The notes: a model not told the origin generated them from the sequence alone. A stretch of 64,000 nucleotides of DNA from Gammaproteobacteria bacterium (GCA_014075255.1 CP046178.1:2002894-2066893), one strand, 5' to 3'. Counted from the first letter of the stretch, positions 29,187 through 38,048 are shown. Translations and numbers: made by a program.

Positions 29187-31403
29187 CTATAACGCCTTTT
29201 TAAACTCTAATAATTGTTCGATTCGTTGAGCGATTTGCGAACTTTTTGGTTCAATGGCAAGTGCTTGTCCATATAAAAACAGTGCAATATTATAATTTTT
29301 ACTTTGTGCATGGAGTTCTGCCCAGTCAGTATAGTGATCTTTTAATAAAGACAAGCCTTGTTTGGCTTGTTGGTTTTGTGGTTCAGATCTCAAAACATTC
29401 TGGTACGCTGTTTGAGCTTTTTGATAACTGTTGTAGTTGCGGTTGTTAGCGCCAATATCGGTTTCTATTTGCTGCATGCTTTGTTCCGCTGTAACGAGCA
29501 AATTTTGAATTAATGCAGTTTGTTTACTGTTTTGGAGTACGTCAGTATTTGATTCATTAGCGAACTCAGTTGTAGCAATGGTCTCTTGTTGGGCGACGAT
29601 GGTTTGTAACTTATTTTTTGCAACAGTGTCGTTTGGATCTATGCTTAATGCTTTATTGTAAAAATGGGCTGCACGACTAACCTCGTTATTTTGAAAATAA
29701 TAATTGGCCCAGCTTAAATATTTGTCATGTACTTTTTTGACACCATCAATCGCAGCCAAGTTGTTAGGATCATTTGTTAGAATATATTGATATGTATCTA
29801 GCGCATTATCACCAGCAGGGGTGGATAAATTTTTATTTTCAAGCTGCTGCTTAGCCAGTGCTAGCAGCTCATTAAGCTCCTTGCTAGGTAAAGAGTTATC
29901 TACGATATGTATATTTTCTTGGGGGGCTAATACTTTATCTTGATCATTGTGAGAAAGCTCATTGCCCGGTATTTTATTTAGAGATGTAATTTGTTCTTCT
30001 AGCTGAATCGTCGCGACATTATTTGTATTTATTTCTGCAGCGTGTGCATTCTCATTGACATTTTTCTCAGCATCTATAGTAGGTTTTTGTGGTTGAGTAT
30101 CTGAATTTAAAGAGTTTTCAGTTGTGGCGACTACTGTATCAGGTGCTAATTGCTCTTCGATAACAGTATCTTCTGATTGATTTAAGTTAACGTGTTCATT
30201 TTGTGATTCTTCAATACTTGTGTTGGGCCCAATTCGAAAAGCGATAAAGGTAATAAATCCTAGGAGGAGAATAGTTATGAGTCCTGCCATAACAGGGAAT
30301 GATTTTATTTTTGCAGTTCCACGTTTAGCGGGAGGGGTCCATTGCAATGGCATGGATTCGTTTTCTGCCGCATGCTGTCTTTGCAACACCTCGTTGCCTA
30401 CCGGTTGAATTTGTACGCTTTCTCCTGCATCCCTTTCTTCAGAAGCAATTACAGAATAATTGGTTTGTTGAATTGTCTCTTGGTTATACGGTTTAGTTTT
30501 ATTTGGCTTTTCGTCTGATTCTACGGATGTTTTTGTAGTAGATTCCTGGGTAGTTCCTTGGGTAGATTTAGCATTATTAATATATTGATATACTTCATGC
30601 GAAGGTGGATATGCGTTATCTAAACCTAAGTTTTTATCTATAGCATACTGCTGTGCAAAACTAATGGCACGATTAACAGTGTGGCTTGATATTGAAGTAA
30701 GTTGATCTTTTTTAGCTAAGGCAGCACACCATTCGAGTATGACATCTAATACCTGTTGGCTAGATTGAATAAAGTCTGCAAGGGTGCGAAAAGATTCAGA
30801 TTCAAACTCCAGCCGCTTTATAATAGAAGATATTTTATAGGTTTTTGCTAGGACATAAGCACGTATAGTTTGTTCACTAAGGGTGTCCATCGGAAAGTGG
30901 ACCAAATCTTCTGAGCCTATTTGCTCAATAGACATAAGTTGGTCTTTAAAAGTTAACGGGCCCGACAGGATCAACTGCAAACTATGATCTTTAGCAGAGG
31001 AGCACTTAGCATGCTCAATGAGCTCTGATAAAAAGTTAATGGGTAAACAATGTGCATCATCTAAAGATACAACTAGTTTATCCCCCAAATCAGTGGACTT
31101 TAAAAAAAAGTCCTTCATGTTGTACAACTCAGGGCTGCTATTTTTGTCCTTAAGCTTTTCAGTAGAAGGTAAATCTTTCCCAGATAAAGTGATAATGCGG
31201 TGTTTTTCAGCGATATCTTTGCTTATAGTGTGAATAAGAGCGGTCTTACCTTTTTTTGCATCACCGGTAATTAAAATGACTCTTTTATCTTCCTGTAATG
31301 CAGCGAGTACTGATTCGTAAGTGCACCTAAGAATATTTTTGGGTGCAGGATAATTTGAAGAAGACTCTTCTGATGTGGTATCACTTGGAATAACGGTACT
31401 CAT
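29187..31403 (-). CDS. AAA ATPase of the ExeA/MshM type fused to a membrane helix and TPR domain
   Basis: A 738-residue protein with three parts. An N-terminal cytoplasmic AAA domain (about 30-270) carries a P-loop GDAKKGKTALI (Lys near 53) and Walker B VVSLDDAH. One membrane helix follows at about 372-392 (MAGLITILLLGFITFIAF). The C-terminal part (500-735) has TPR-like repeats (NYYFQNNEVSRAAHFYNKAL and a second similar set near the end). A Ser/Thr/Asn/Gln-rich linker joins them. Similar architectures (ExeA/GspA, MshM, DamX) couple ATP hydrolysis to assembly of envelope machines such as secretins, pili or septal factors. A DamX-like paralogue with a SPOR domain is at 58407. Confidence 0.72.
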   Translation of the reverse strand: MSTVIPSDTTSEESSSNYPAPKNILRCTYESVLAALQEDKRVILITGDAKKGKTALIHTISKDIAEKHRIITLSGKDLPSTEKLKDKNSSPELYNMKDFFLKSTDLGDKLVVSLDDAHCLPINFLSELIEHAKCSSAKDHSLQLILSGPLTFKDQLMSIEQIGSEDLVHFPMDTLSEQTIRAYVLAKTYKISSIIKRLEFESESFRTLADFIQSSQQVLDVILEWCAALAKKDQLTSISSHTVNRAISFAQQYAIDKNLGLDNAYPPSHEVYQYINNAKSTQGTTQESTTKTSVESDEKPNKTKPYNQETIQQTNYSVIASEERDAGESVQIQPVGNEVLQRQHAAENESMPLQWTPPAKRGTAKIKSFPVMAGLITILLLGFITFIAFRIGPNTSIEESQNEHVNLNQSEDTVIEEQLAPDTVVATTENSLNSDTQPQKPTIDAEKNVNENAHAAEINTNNVATIQLEEQITSLNKIPGNELSHNDQDKVLAPQENIHIVDNSLPSKELNELLALAKQQLENKNLSTPAGDNALDTYQYILTNDPNNLAAIDGVKKVHDKYLSWANYYFQNNEVSRAAHFYNKALSIDPNDTVAKNKLQTIVAQQETIATTEFANESNTDVLQNSKQTALIQNLLVTAEQSMQQIETDIGANNRNYNSYQKAQTAYQNVLRSEPQNQQAKQGLSLLKDHYTDWAELHAQSKNYNIALFLYGQALAIEPKSSQIAQRIEQLLEFKKAL

Positions 31404-31817
31404 GTATCTGCGAGTTGGTAGATTTTTACTTAGGATTATTTGCTAGGAATAATAATATAGTACATAAAGAGATTACCAAGAAAACTTCATGAATTAATTC
31501 CTCAATATCGAGAATATTTTGATGTAGCTTGAAGGGGTATGAAATTAATACTAAACCCATGTTAAATATAGGGGTATAGTTGCAGTACGTTAGATGGCTA
31601 GCTAGCCACAGTGACTGGGTACTGTATTGCATATACATGAGAATCAAAATACGTAAACTTAAATATGCATATAGGCAACATTAGCCAAAAATCGTCTATA
31701 CACATACAATCTAAAATGTTTAGTAAAATATTCTAGGCCACTACCGGTTTTTAATAATTTATAAATCAATAAGCGCTATGTCTGATAAACAGAGTGTTCG
31801 CTTGGTAAGGAGATATT
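31404..31817. other. Intergenic region between the AAA-TPR gene and metY
   Basis: A 414-bp divergent spacer holding promoters for both genes. It contains the perfect palindrome TGGCTAGCTAGCCA at 31595-31608, flanked by CAGTAC (31583) and GTACTG (31619). Near the metY start, AAGCG (31771) and CGCTT (31799) could pair around a TCTG-ATAAA-CAGA hairpin just before the ribosome site. No SAM or B12 riboswitch is recognisable by eye. Confidence 0.55.
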
Positions 31818-33107
31818 GTGAGTAATAAAACACAGCAGGGCTTTTCAACCCGCGCTATTCATGCAGGAGCTGCACCAGATGCCACTACAGGTGCACGCGG
31901 CACCCCTATACATCAATCAACGGCATTTGTATTTAAAGATGCAGATCATGCTGCAAGGTTATTTGGTTTAGAGGAATTTGGATTTATCTACTCGCGCCTA
32001 ACCAACCCAACGACGAGTGTTTTACAAGATAGAATGGCAAGCCTTGAGGGCGGAGTAGCAGCGGTCTGTACTGCTTCCGGCCATTCCGCACAACTGCTTG
32101 CGTTATTTGCCCTAATGAATAGCGGTGATGAATTTGTGGCTTCCAATAAACTCTATGGCGGGTCTATCACTCAGTTTGGCCATAGTTTTAAAAAATTTGG
32201 TTGGGAAGTTAATTTTGTTGATCCCACCGATCCTGAAAACTTTCGTAAAGCGATTAATGAGAAAACCAAAGCCGTATTTACTGAAAGCTTGGCAAATCCA
32301 GGTGGTGTGGTGTGTGATATTGAGGCGATTGCAAACATTGCGCATGAATCAGGTATACCACTGATTGTTGATAACACGCTACCATCCCCTGCATTATGTC
32401 GACCGATTGAACATGGCGCTGATATCATTGTGCACTCAACGACTAAGTTTATTTCTGGCCATGGCAATGCCATGGGCGGTGTGGTTGTTGATAGCGGCAA
32501 TTTCGATTGGTCGCAAAATGACAAATTTCCTGGTCTGACAAAAAACTGTGAGGCTTACCAAGGGCTAAATTTCCATGAAACCTTTGGCAATATGGCCTAT
32601 GCCGTATTTTGTATTGCAGTAGGGTTGCGTGACTTGGGCCCTACTATGGCGCCGATGAATGCATACTTAACTATTACCGGCGCTGAAACTTTGCCATTAC
32701 GTATGCAAAAGCATGCAGATAATGCTCTAGAAGTTGCAAAGTGGCTACAAGGAAATTCAAAAGTTACATGGGTTTCTTATGCGGGCCTACCTGATAGTGA
32801 ATTTAATGCCTTAGCCAAAAAATATTGTCCTGATGGTGCCGGCGCTGTATTCACCTTTGGTGTTAAGGGCGGCTACGACATGGGTTTAGGGATTGTAAGT
32901 AATTGCAAGTTGCTGTCACATCTTGCAAACATTGGTGACACACGTTCATTGATTATTCATCCTGCTTCGACAACACATCGTCAGCTTACAGAGGAACAAC
33001 AAATTTCAGCTGGTGCAGGGCCAGATGTGGTGCGCTTATCCATTGGTTTAGAAGATGCCGCTGATATTATCGCTGATCTTGATCAAGCGATATCGGCTAG
33101 TAGTTAA
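31818..33107 (+). CDS. metY: O-acetylhomoserine (thiol)-lyase, MetY family
   Basis: A PLP enzyme making homocysteine from O-acetylhomoserine and sulfide (methionine synthesis or direct sulfhydrylation). The 429-residue length fits the MetY subgroup rather than the ~390-residue cystathionine enzymes. Signatures are RLTNPTTSVLQDRMASLEGG near 60, the cofactor Asp in IVDNTLPSPALCRP, and the PLP lysine in HSTTKFISGHGN near residue 210. The GTG start at 31818 has AAGGAGAT ahead. It stands alone, ended by a hairpin at 33147. Confidence 0.92.
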   Translation: MSNKTQQGFSTRAIHAGAAPDATTGARGTPIHQSTAFVFKDADHAARLFGLEEFGFIYSRLTNPTTSVLQDRMASLEGGVAAVCTASGHSAQLLALFALMNSGDEFVASNKLYGGSITQFGHSFKKFGWEVNFVDPTDPENFRKAINEKTKAVFTESLANPGGVVCDIEAIANIAHESGIPLIVDNTLPSPALCRPIEHGADIIVHSTTKFISGHGNAMGGVVVDSGNFDWSQNDKFPGLTKNCEAYQGLNFHETFGNMAYAVFCIAVGLRDLGPTMAPMNAYLTITGAETLPLRMQKHADNALEVAKWLQGNSKVTWVSYAGLPDSEFNALAKKYCPDGAGAVFTFGVKGGYDMGLGIVSNCKLLSHLANIGDTRSLIIHPASTTHRQLTEEQQISAGAGPDVVRLSIGLEDAADIIADLDQAISASS

Positions 33108-33589
33108 ATTCTGTATTTAGCTATCTGCTAAATTAACATGTCCTTACTGCGCAAGCATTTGTCTGCTTGCGCAGATTTTGGATCTCTTTTGCTAAAGCCT
33201 TTAGCCCATGTTGATATTTTCATCATTTCGACTTCTATCTAGTACAAAGTGCATGTATTTCCGGATAAATGGAGTCTCGGAAATTATTCCAGCTTGTATA
33301 GTTTCGTAACCTATGATGATTCTTTGGAGTTAGTTTTTTCATTGTAATCAGAGATTTACGATTTTAATTACAAGAGATCAAAATCAGTCTATTTAATCCG
33401 AAATTTAAACCCATTCAGTGCGTTACAGGGTTATTTATTTATGTGAATATCCAATAATTCATATCAGGCTTATTTATTAATGAGCAGTGTTTCGCACAGT
33501 TTTCAAAAAGTTTAGACGCGGATTAAACGAATAGAAAATAAATCGATCAAATAGTGATGATTTAATAATTAAATATATGAGGTATAAGC
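33108..33589. other. 482-bp region ahead of the TlpA-DUF4266-DUF3570-ApbE cassette
   Basis: After the metY terminator the region is AT-rich and has no open frame of note. The cassette promoter probably lies within 33490-33580, where AT-rich stretches (ATTTAATAATTAAATATAT) precede GAGGTATAAGC-ATG. I see no obvious operator. Confidence 0.5.
33147..33180 (+). terminator. Terminator-like hairpin after metY
   Basis: An 11-bp perfect stem CTGCGCAAGCA / TGCTTGCGCAG with a 6-nt loop, followed by ATTTTG and later CTTTT. It lies 40 bp after the metY stop. The U-tract is weak but the stem is long. Confidence 0.65.
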
Positions 33590-34093
33590 ATGAGCACACG
33601 TCTACTAAGTAAATTAATTCTAATAGTATTTATATTTATACCATTCGGTGCATCGGCCGCAATTTCAGTTGGTGACACGGTGCCTTCGTTTAAAGCTCGT
33701 TCAATTGATGGTAGCAGTAATGTTTCCATGGAAGATTTCCGTGGCAAAGTAGTGTTAATCGATTTTTGGGCATCATGGTGTCCGCCATGTCTTAAGTCAT
33801 TTCCTAAATATGATGATTTACGCAGAGAGATTGGTACCAGCGATTTTGAAATTGTAGCGATCAATGTTGATGAAAACACAGATGATGCAAAAAAATTCTT
33901 ATCTAAACACCCAGTAGGTTTTCCAATTGTTAAAGACCCTAAAGGTGTTTTACCTGGGGTATTTGGTGTAAAAGCTATGCCGACTTCGTATTTAATTGAC
34001 AAAAATGGTGTTGTTAAATATGTTCATGCAGCCTTTAAAGAAGGCGATATTGAAAAGCTTAGAGTTGAAATTGAAAAACTAATTGCACAGTAG
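33590..34093 (+). CDS. TlpA-like periplasmic thioredoxin
   Basis: A 167-residue thiol-disulfide protein with a signal peptide (1-23, ending ASA). The active site WCPPC is at residues 63-67 (Cys64, Cys67) within FWASWCPPCLKSFP, and the cis-proline loop reads AMPTSYLID near 130. It belongs to the TlpA/ResA family, which reduces or oxidises specific envelope thiols. It is the first gene of a four-gene same-strand group; the DUF4266 lipoprotein with two C-terminal Cys follows after 58 bp and is an obvious candidate client. GAGG precedes the ATG by a good distance. Confidence 0.88.
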   Translation: MSTRLLSKLILIVFIFIPFGASAAISVGDTVPSFKARSIDGSSNVSMEDFRGKVVLIDFWASWCPPCLKSFPKYDDLRREIGTSDFEIVAINVDENTDDAKKFLSKHPVGFPIVKDPKGVLPGVFGVKAMPTSYLIDKNGVVKYVHAAFKEGDIEKLRVEIEKLIAQ

Positions 34094-34151
34094 AAGCACA
34101 AGTATAATCTCGACTTAATTAACCTAAAATAATTATAGGCATAAATAAATT

Positions 34152-34370
34152 ATGAAAATATTTTCGCGTATTTTCGCTGTTCTATTAACCTGTTTCCTTA
34201 CATTTTCTTGTAGCTCGGTAAGCCCATGGGAGCGAGGTATTTTGGCTAAGCCTGAAATGGCATGGGAGCCTGATCCATTACTGGGTCAATTGCAGGAACA
34301 TGTCTATTTTAGTAAAGAAGGATCTGCGGGTGGATACGGTGCCGGTGGCGGAGGCTGCGGTTGTAACTGA
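34152..34370 (+). CDS. DUF4266 lipoprotein with Gly/Cys-rich C-terminus
   Basis: A 72-residue lipoprotein: signal 1-19 and lipobox FLTFSC with acylated Cys20 followed by Ser, which favours outer-membrane sorting. The body carries the family pattern WERGILAKPEMAW at 26-38. The C-terminus is GGYGAGGGGCGCN, with Cys69 and Cys71, the only cysteines in the body apart from Cys20 and Cys14 in the signal. The family function is not known to me. It is between a thioredoxin and a DUF3570 barrel, so the Cys pair may be a redox, metal-binding or modification site. Confidence 0.82.
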   Translation: MKIFSRIFAVLLTCFLTFSCSSVSPWERGILAKPEMAWEPDPLLGQLQEHVYFSKEGSAGGYGAGGGGCGCN

Positions 34371-34416
34371 TTTAAATATCTTTCTAAATAACACTAACAA
34401 ATTAGACAAATAATTA

Positions 34417-35640
34417 ATGAGTAAAAAACAAAGCGGCATCAGTCCCGCATTAGCTGCGTTAACGTCTGCCGCTATGGCATTACCTGGATTTAGCACAGTC
34501 GTGAAAGCAGCAGTGGGTGCCAGTGAACCTAAGCTCTCAATGCAATATACCCGTTATGATGAAGACTCCATCCCTAGTGGCGACTCTGATCCTGCTGCTG
34601 GAGAACGAGATCGCTACGAAATTGATGTTCTGCAAGTTCAATTCCTTTATCCGCTTAATGAAAAATGGCAACTTACCACAGGGTTTGTTTACGATGATAT
34701 GAGTGGTTCATCTCCTTGGTATGTAAGGCCTACGGATATAGGAAATGCCACAGGCGATCCACTCGTAGTCATGAGTGGAGCAACAATTGATGACACACGT
34801 TATGACTTTAGGGCAGGGTTAGATTACTTTGGTGATAAATATACCATTTCTCCAAGTATCGCGTATTCAACCGAAAAAGATTATAAGTCAATTGCTGGAG
34901 GGGTAAGTGTTGAGTATGAATTTCCAAATAAAGCCACATCGGTAAAAGGAAGTATTTCAGCTTCTTTTGATGAGATAGAACCTACCCAGCTAGCCGGCAC
35001 ATTACGTGTAGATAGTGAAGATAAAGAAAATTACACAGTTACTGGTAGCGTTACTCAAGTAATAAATAAATATACTGTATTGCAATCTACATTAGGTGTC
35101 TCATATTTTGATGGATTTTTAACAGATCCATATAAGCAAGTATGGATTGGTGTGGGAGGAGGTTTTGAAATAAGACCAGAAAATCGACCCGGCGATCGCA
35201 CTAAGTATACTTGGGCAACGCAATTACGTAGATATTCCGAGTTACTCAGCGCAGCGTTACATGCAGATTATCGTTTCTACTACGATGATTGGGATGTGCG
35301 TTCTCATACTTTAGAACTAGGTTTAAATAAAGTAACTGAGAGTGGCTGGGCGTTTGACACATCGATTCGCTACTATTCACAAACGCAAGCAGACTTTTAC
35401 GAACCATTCTATCGTCAGGAACGAGCAGATGGCGAGTATTCTAGCGATTATCGCTTATCACCCTATGGGGCAATTTCATTACGATTAGGGTTATCGGAAA
35501 GCATTGGCGACTGGACAGTCAGAATTGGTGCTGAACGTTATTTAAGCGACAAGTCCTACTCTTTCCAAAAAGTTGATGTTGAAAATCCAGCTTTACTTGA
35601 TTATACGCAGTTCACCTTTGGCATGGATTATAGTTTTTAA
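34417..35640 (+). CDS. DUF3570 outer-membrane beta-barrel protein
   Basis: A 407-residue protein. The N-terminus is an unusual signal-like region (residues 10-34, Ala-rich), followed by KLSMQYTRYDEDS, typical of DUF3570. The rest is strand-rich with alternating aromatic residues and ends YSF, the outer-membrane barrel signature. The family has no established function that I know of. It sits 46 bp after the DUF4266 lipoprotein and 63 bp before the ApbE-like gene. A barrel paired with a lipoprotein suggests an outer-membrane complex. Confidence 0.82.
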   Translation: MSKKQSGISPALAALTSAAMALPGFSTVVKAAVGASEPKLSMQYTRYDEDSIPSGDSDPAAGERDRYEIDVLQVQFLYPLNEKWQLTTGFVYDDMSGSSPWYVRPTDIGNATGDPLVVMSGATIDDTRYDFRAGLDYFGDKYTISPSIAYSTEKDYKSIAGGVSVEYEFPNKATSVKGSISASFDEIEPTQLAGTLRVDSEDKENYTVTGSVTQVINKYTVLQSTLGVSYFDGFLTDPYKQVWIGVGGGFEIRPENRPGDRTKYTWATQLRRYSELLSAALHADYRFYYDDWDVRSHTLELGLNKVTESGWAFDTSIRYYSQTQADFYEPFYRQERADGEYSSDYRLSPYGAISLRLGLSESIGDWTVRIGAERYLSDKSYSFQKVDVENPALLDYTQFTFGMDYSF

Positions 35641-35703
35641 CTATCCAGTTATTGCTTAAAATTTAGTAGACTTCATTATCTTTAGTCTACTGGGGTTTCC
35701 TGT

Positions 35704-36621
35704 TTGGAGCTCTTTACTTTTCCCTTCAAAGCAATGGGTTCGCCATGCGAGCTGCGGCTCTATGCAGCTGATAACAAAACTGCGGACTCAATATCTAATG
35801 ATGCAATTGCAGAAATACATCGACTAGAAAAAAAATATTCTCGATATCGTGAGGATAGTGTTACTACAAAAATAAATAATAGTGCAGGTGATGAAAATGC
35901 TATCGAGGTTGATATTGAGACAGCGTTATTACTCAACTATGCACAAGTAGGTTATGAACAAAGTAATGGGTTATTCGACATCACCTCTGGAATTTTGCGC
36001 AAAGTTTGGGACTTTCGATCGAATAAAATACCCACGCAAAAAGACATTGAAGAACTTCTACCATTCATTGGTTGGAATAAGTTAACTTGGAATGCACCTG
36101 TACTAAAATTACCATTACAAGGTATGGAGTTAGACTTTGGTGGCTATGTAAAAGAATATGCAGCTGATGTTGCTGCAAACTTTTGCTGCCATGCAGGCGT
36201 ACAAGGCGGACTTGTAAATTTAGGTGGCGACATTTGTATTATTGGCCCGCATCCTAACGGTGATCCTTGGAAAGTTGGTGTGCGACACCCGCGTAATCCA
36301 AATATACCGATGTCGTTTGTGATGTTATCAAAAGGCGGTTTGGCAAGTAGTGGCGACTACGAACGTTTTATGTTGGTAGATGGGGTTCGTTATGCACACA
36401 TACTAAATCCACAAACTGGTTGGCCAGTGAATAGTCTAGCGAGTACCAGTGTTTGCGCTGAGCAATGTGTAGTAGCGGGAACAACTTCGACCATTGCGAT
36501 GTTAAAGGGAGAACAACAAGGATCTGCTTGGTTAGAACAACTTGGCTTACCTTATCTATGCATGAATCAAAATGAAGAAATTTTTGGCACATTAAAACGT
36601 GTTAGTCGCTTAGAAGTGTAA
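35704..36621 (+). CDS. Divergent ApbE-like FAD:protein FMN transferase
   Basis: A 305-residue member of the ApbE family, which moves FMN from FAD onto Thr/Ser of target proteins. Recognisable blocks are YSRYREDS, LFDITSG, ELDFGGYVKEYAAD, LVNLGGDI and HILNPQTGWP. The block that usually reads ADALST, with a magnesium-binding Asp, reads AGTTST here (Gly259). There is no signal peptide: the protein starts MELFTFPFKAMGSP from a TTG at 35704, with an ATG ten codons later as the alternative. Most ApbE proteins are exported, so either location is novel or another start exists. It ends the cassette. Confidence 0.83.
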   Translation: MELFTFPFKAMGSPCELRLYAADNKTADSISNDAIAEIHRLEKKYSRYREDSVTTKINNSAGDENAIEVDIETALLLNYAQVGYEQSNGLFDITSGILRKVWDFRSNKIPTQKDIEELLPFIGWNKLTWNAPVLKLPLQGMELDFGGYVKEYAADVAANFCCHAGVQGGLVNLGGDICIIGPHPNGDPWKVGVRHPRNPNIPMSFVMLSKGGLASSGDYERFMLVDGVRYAHILNPQTGWPVNSLASTSVCAEQCVVAGTTSTIAMLKGEQQGSAWLEQLGLPYLCMNQNEEIFGTLKRVSRLEV

Positions 36622-36902
36622 TCTCAGAGGAACTAGTGTTATAAATTGTGCAAATAGCAATTGAGAATTACGGGGAGAGCCTTGAATAATGCATTTACAA
36701 AAGTGTGAAAGCCATCACACTTTGAATTAAATCCACAAAGAAAACATAGCAATACGACCGTTTATTCATGCTTTGCTACCACATGTCGTGAAAAAGAGTT
36801 ACTATTTCCTTGCCACATTGTTCCAACTCCAGTGGCAAACTTGAAAGCCTTGTGGATGGATCCACGGGGCTTTCTTATATCTAGACGCACATTGTTTTGT
36901 TT
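36622..36902. other. Structured 281-bp spacer with three hairpins
   Basis: Between apbE and the convergent patatin. Hairpin 1: AAAGTGTG / CACACTTT at 36700-36723 (8-bp stem). Hairpin 2: TTGCCAC / GTGGCAA at 36810-36838. Hairpin 3: a long stem at 36843-36874. The number of stems is more than a simple terminator needs, and a small RNA or processed 3'-UTR is possible. No coding frame is evident. Confidence 0.5.
36843..36874 (+). terminator. Terminator-like hairpin after the ApbE cassette
   Basis: GAAAGCCTTGTGGAT pairs with ATCCACGGGGCTTTC (two G-U pairs) around a 2-nt loop, a stem of 15 pairs, followed by TTATAT. It lies between convergent genes and could serve both. Confidence 0.65.
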
Positions 36903-38048
36903 TTATTGAGTTAAAAACTCTTCAATCTGTTCTGCATTTTCTTCAGCATCTGTTTCTCCCAATTCTATTAATCGATTTAAATAATCTGGTTGAAACATTA
37001 ATAGGGAAAGTGAATCAGGACTCTTTGTATCACGTGTTCCAAAGCCGCGGGTAAAATATCGGAATGGTTGAGGAAGTTTAATTTCATACTGGCTTGCGAG
37101 CTTGCCTAAGTCTTCACTCGGCCTCAGAATTAACAAATTCACTTTATTTAATGCTTCTCGAGTTTTTTCATTCACTTCATCGTAGAGCATATTTATGCGG
37201 CTCATATTAGCCGCATCATAATCGAGCAAATCTAAAAATATAGAATCGAGCAAAATGCCAATAATCTGCGCTACAGGTGCGAACTCGTCAATCATAGTTT
37301 CATCAGGTGTAACTTCACCGCCACGATAACGTGTCGAAATAGCGAGTATTTTTTTTGCGCCTAAATGCATAGTAGGTGAAAGAGGAGCGATCGAACGTAT
37401 CCCCCCGTCCCCATGCCAACCATCATCGAGCTTTATAGCAGGAAACACTAAAGGTAAGGCTGTTGATGCCATTACATGCTCAACCGTAATTTCAGCACTC
37501 TCGCTGCGTCTTCTTGGTCTTTGCCAATGTTCTTCCACATGACCTTGTACCCAGGTGATGGCTTTCCCTGTTCCATAATTTGTGCTGGAAATACCTAAAA
37601 CTTGTAAGTGACCTTTATCAATATTTTCTTGAATGCCTTGTATTCTATCAGTGGCTTTTGAGGCTAATTTCTTTTCTAAGAATTGTCGTAGTGGATCGCT
37701 ATCTAATAAACTGCGTTTACGTGGACCCATACGACTGCCGCCAAGAACAAAGCTCAAGCCCCAGCGGAAAAAGTTTGAAAAGAAAAAGCCACTATCCGTA
37801 TGAAATACTTTATCGGTTGTAAGTTCTTGCCATAGTTCCGCAAGTTGTTCCACTGCCTCGCTAAATGTGCCTTGATAAGCTGCAAGGTGTGCAGCATTAA
37901 CGGCTCCTGCAGATACACCCGTAATTATTGGAGGACGGAACTCACTATGTTTCTTGCAAATGTAACGCAATACGCCCACTTGATACGCAGCTCGGGCACC
38001 ACCACCCGTCATGGCTAAACCAAGGTCAGAATTAATTGAAGGCGGCAT
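36903..38048 (-). CDS. Patatin-like phospholipase
   Basis: A 381-residue lipid acyl hydrolase. The glycine-rich oxyanion motif GGGARAAYQVGVL (about 15-27), the nucleophile elbow GVSAG (Ser46) and the DGG dyad motif in HGDGGIRSIAP near residue 200 are present. It has no signal peptide, so it is probably cytosolic or injected into the membrane face; it is of the RssA/YlbK type. It is divergent from aceE and convergent with the ApbE cassette. The substrate is unknown. Confidence 0.9.
   Translation of the reverse strand: MPPSINSDLGLAMTGGGARAAYQVGVLRYICKKHSEFRPPIITGVSAGAVNAAHLAAYQGTFSEAVEQLAELWQELTTDKVFHTDSGFFFSNFFRWGLSFVLGGSRMGPRKRSLLDSDPLRQFLEKKLASKATDRIQGIQENIDKGHLQVLGISSTNYGTGKAITWVQGHVEEHWQRPRRRSESAEITVEHVMASTALPLVFPAIKLDDGWHGDGGIRSIAPLSPTMHLGAKKILAISTRYRGGEVTPDETMIDEFAPVAQIIGILLDSIFLDLLDYDAANMSRINMLYDEVNEKTREALNKVNLLILRPSEDLGKLASQYEIKLPQPFRYFTRGFGTRDTKSPDSLSLLMFQPDYLNRLIELGETDAEENAEQIEEFLTQ

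Noticed and set aside
31426-31647. 73-codon frame on the minus strand in the spacer before metY
   Set aside because: Starts with TTG, no ribosome site, composition of random AT-rich sequence, lies inside the promoter region.
31700-31817. Possible SAM or cobalamin riboswitch before metY
   Set aside because: Only a weak hairpin near the ribosome site; conserved riboswitch core motifs not recognised.
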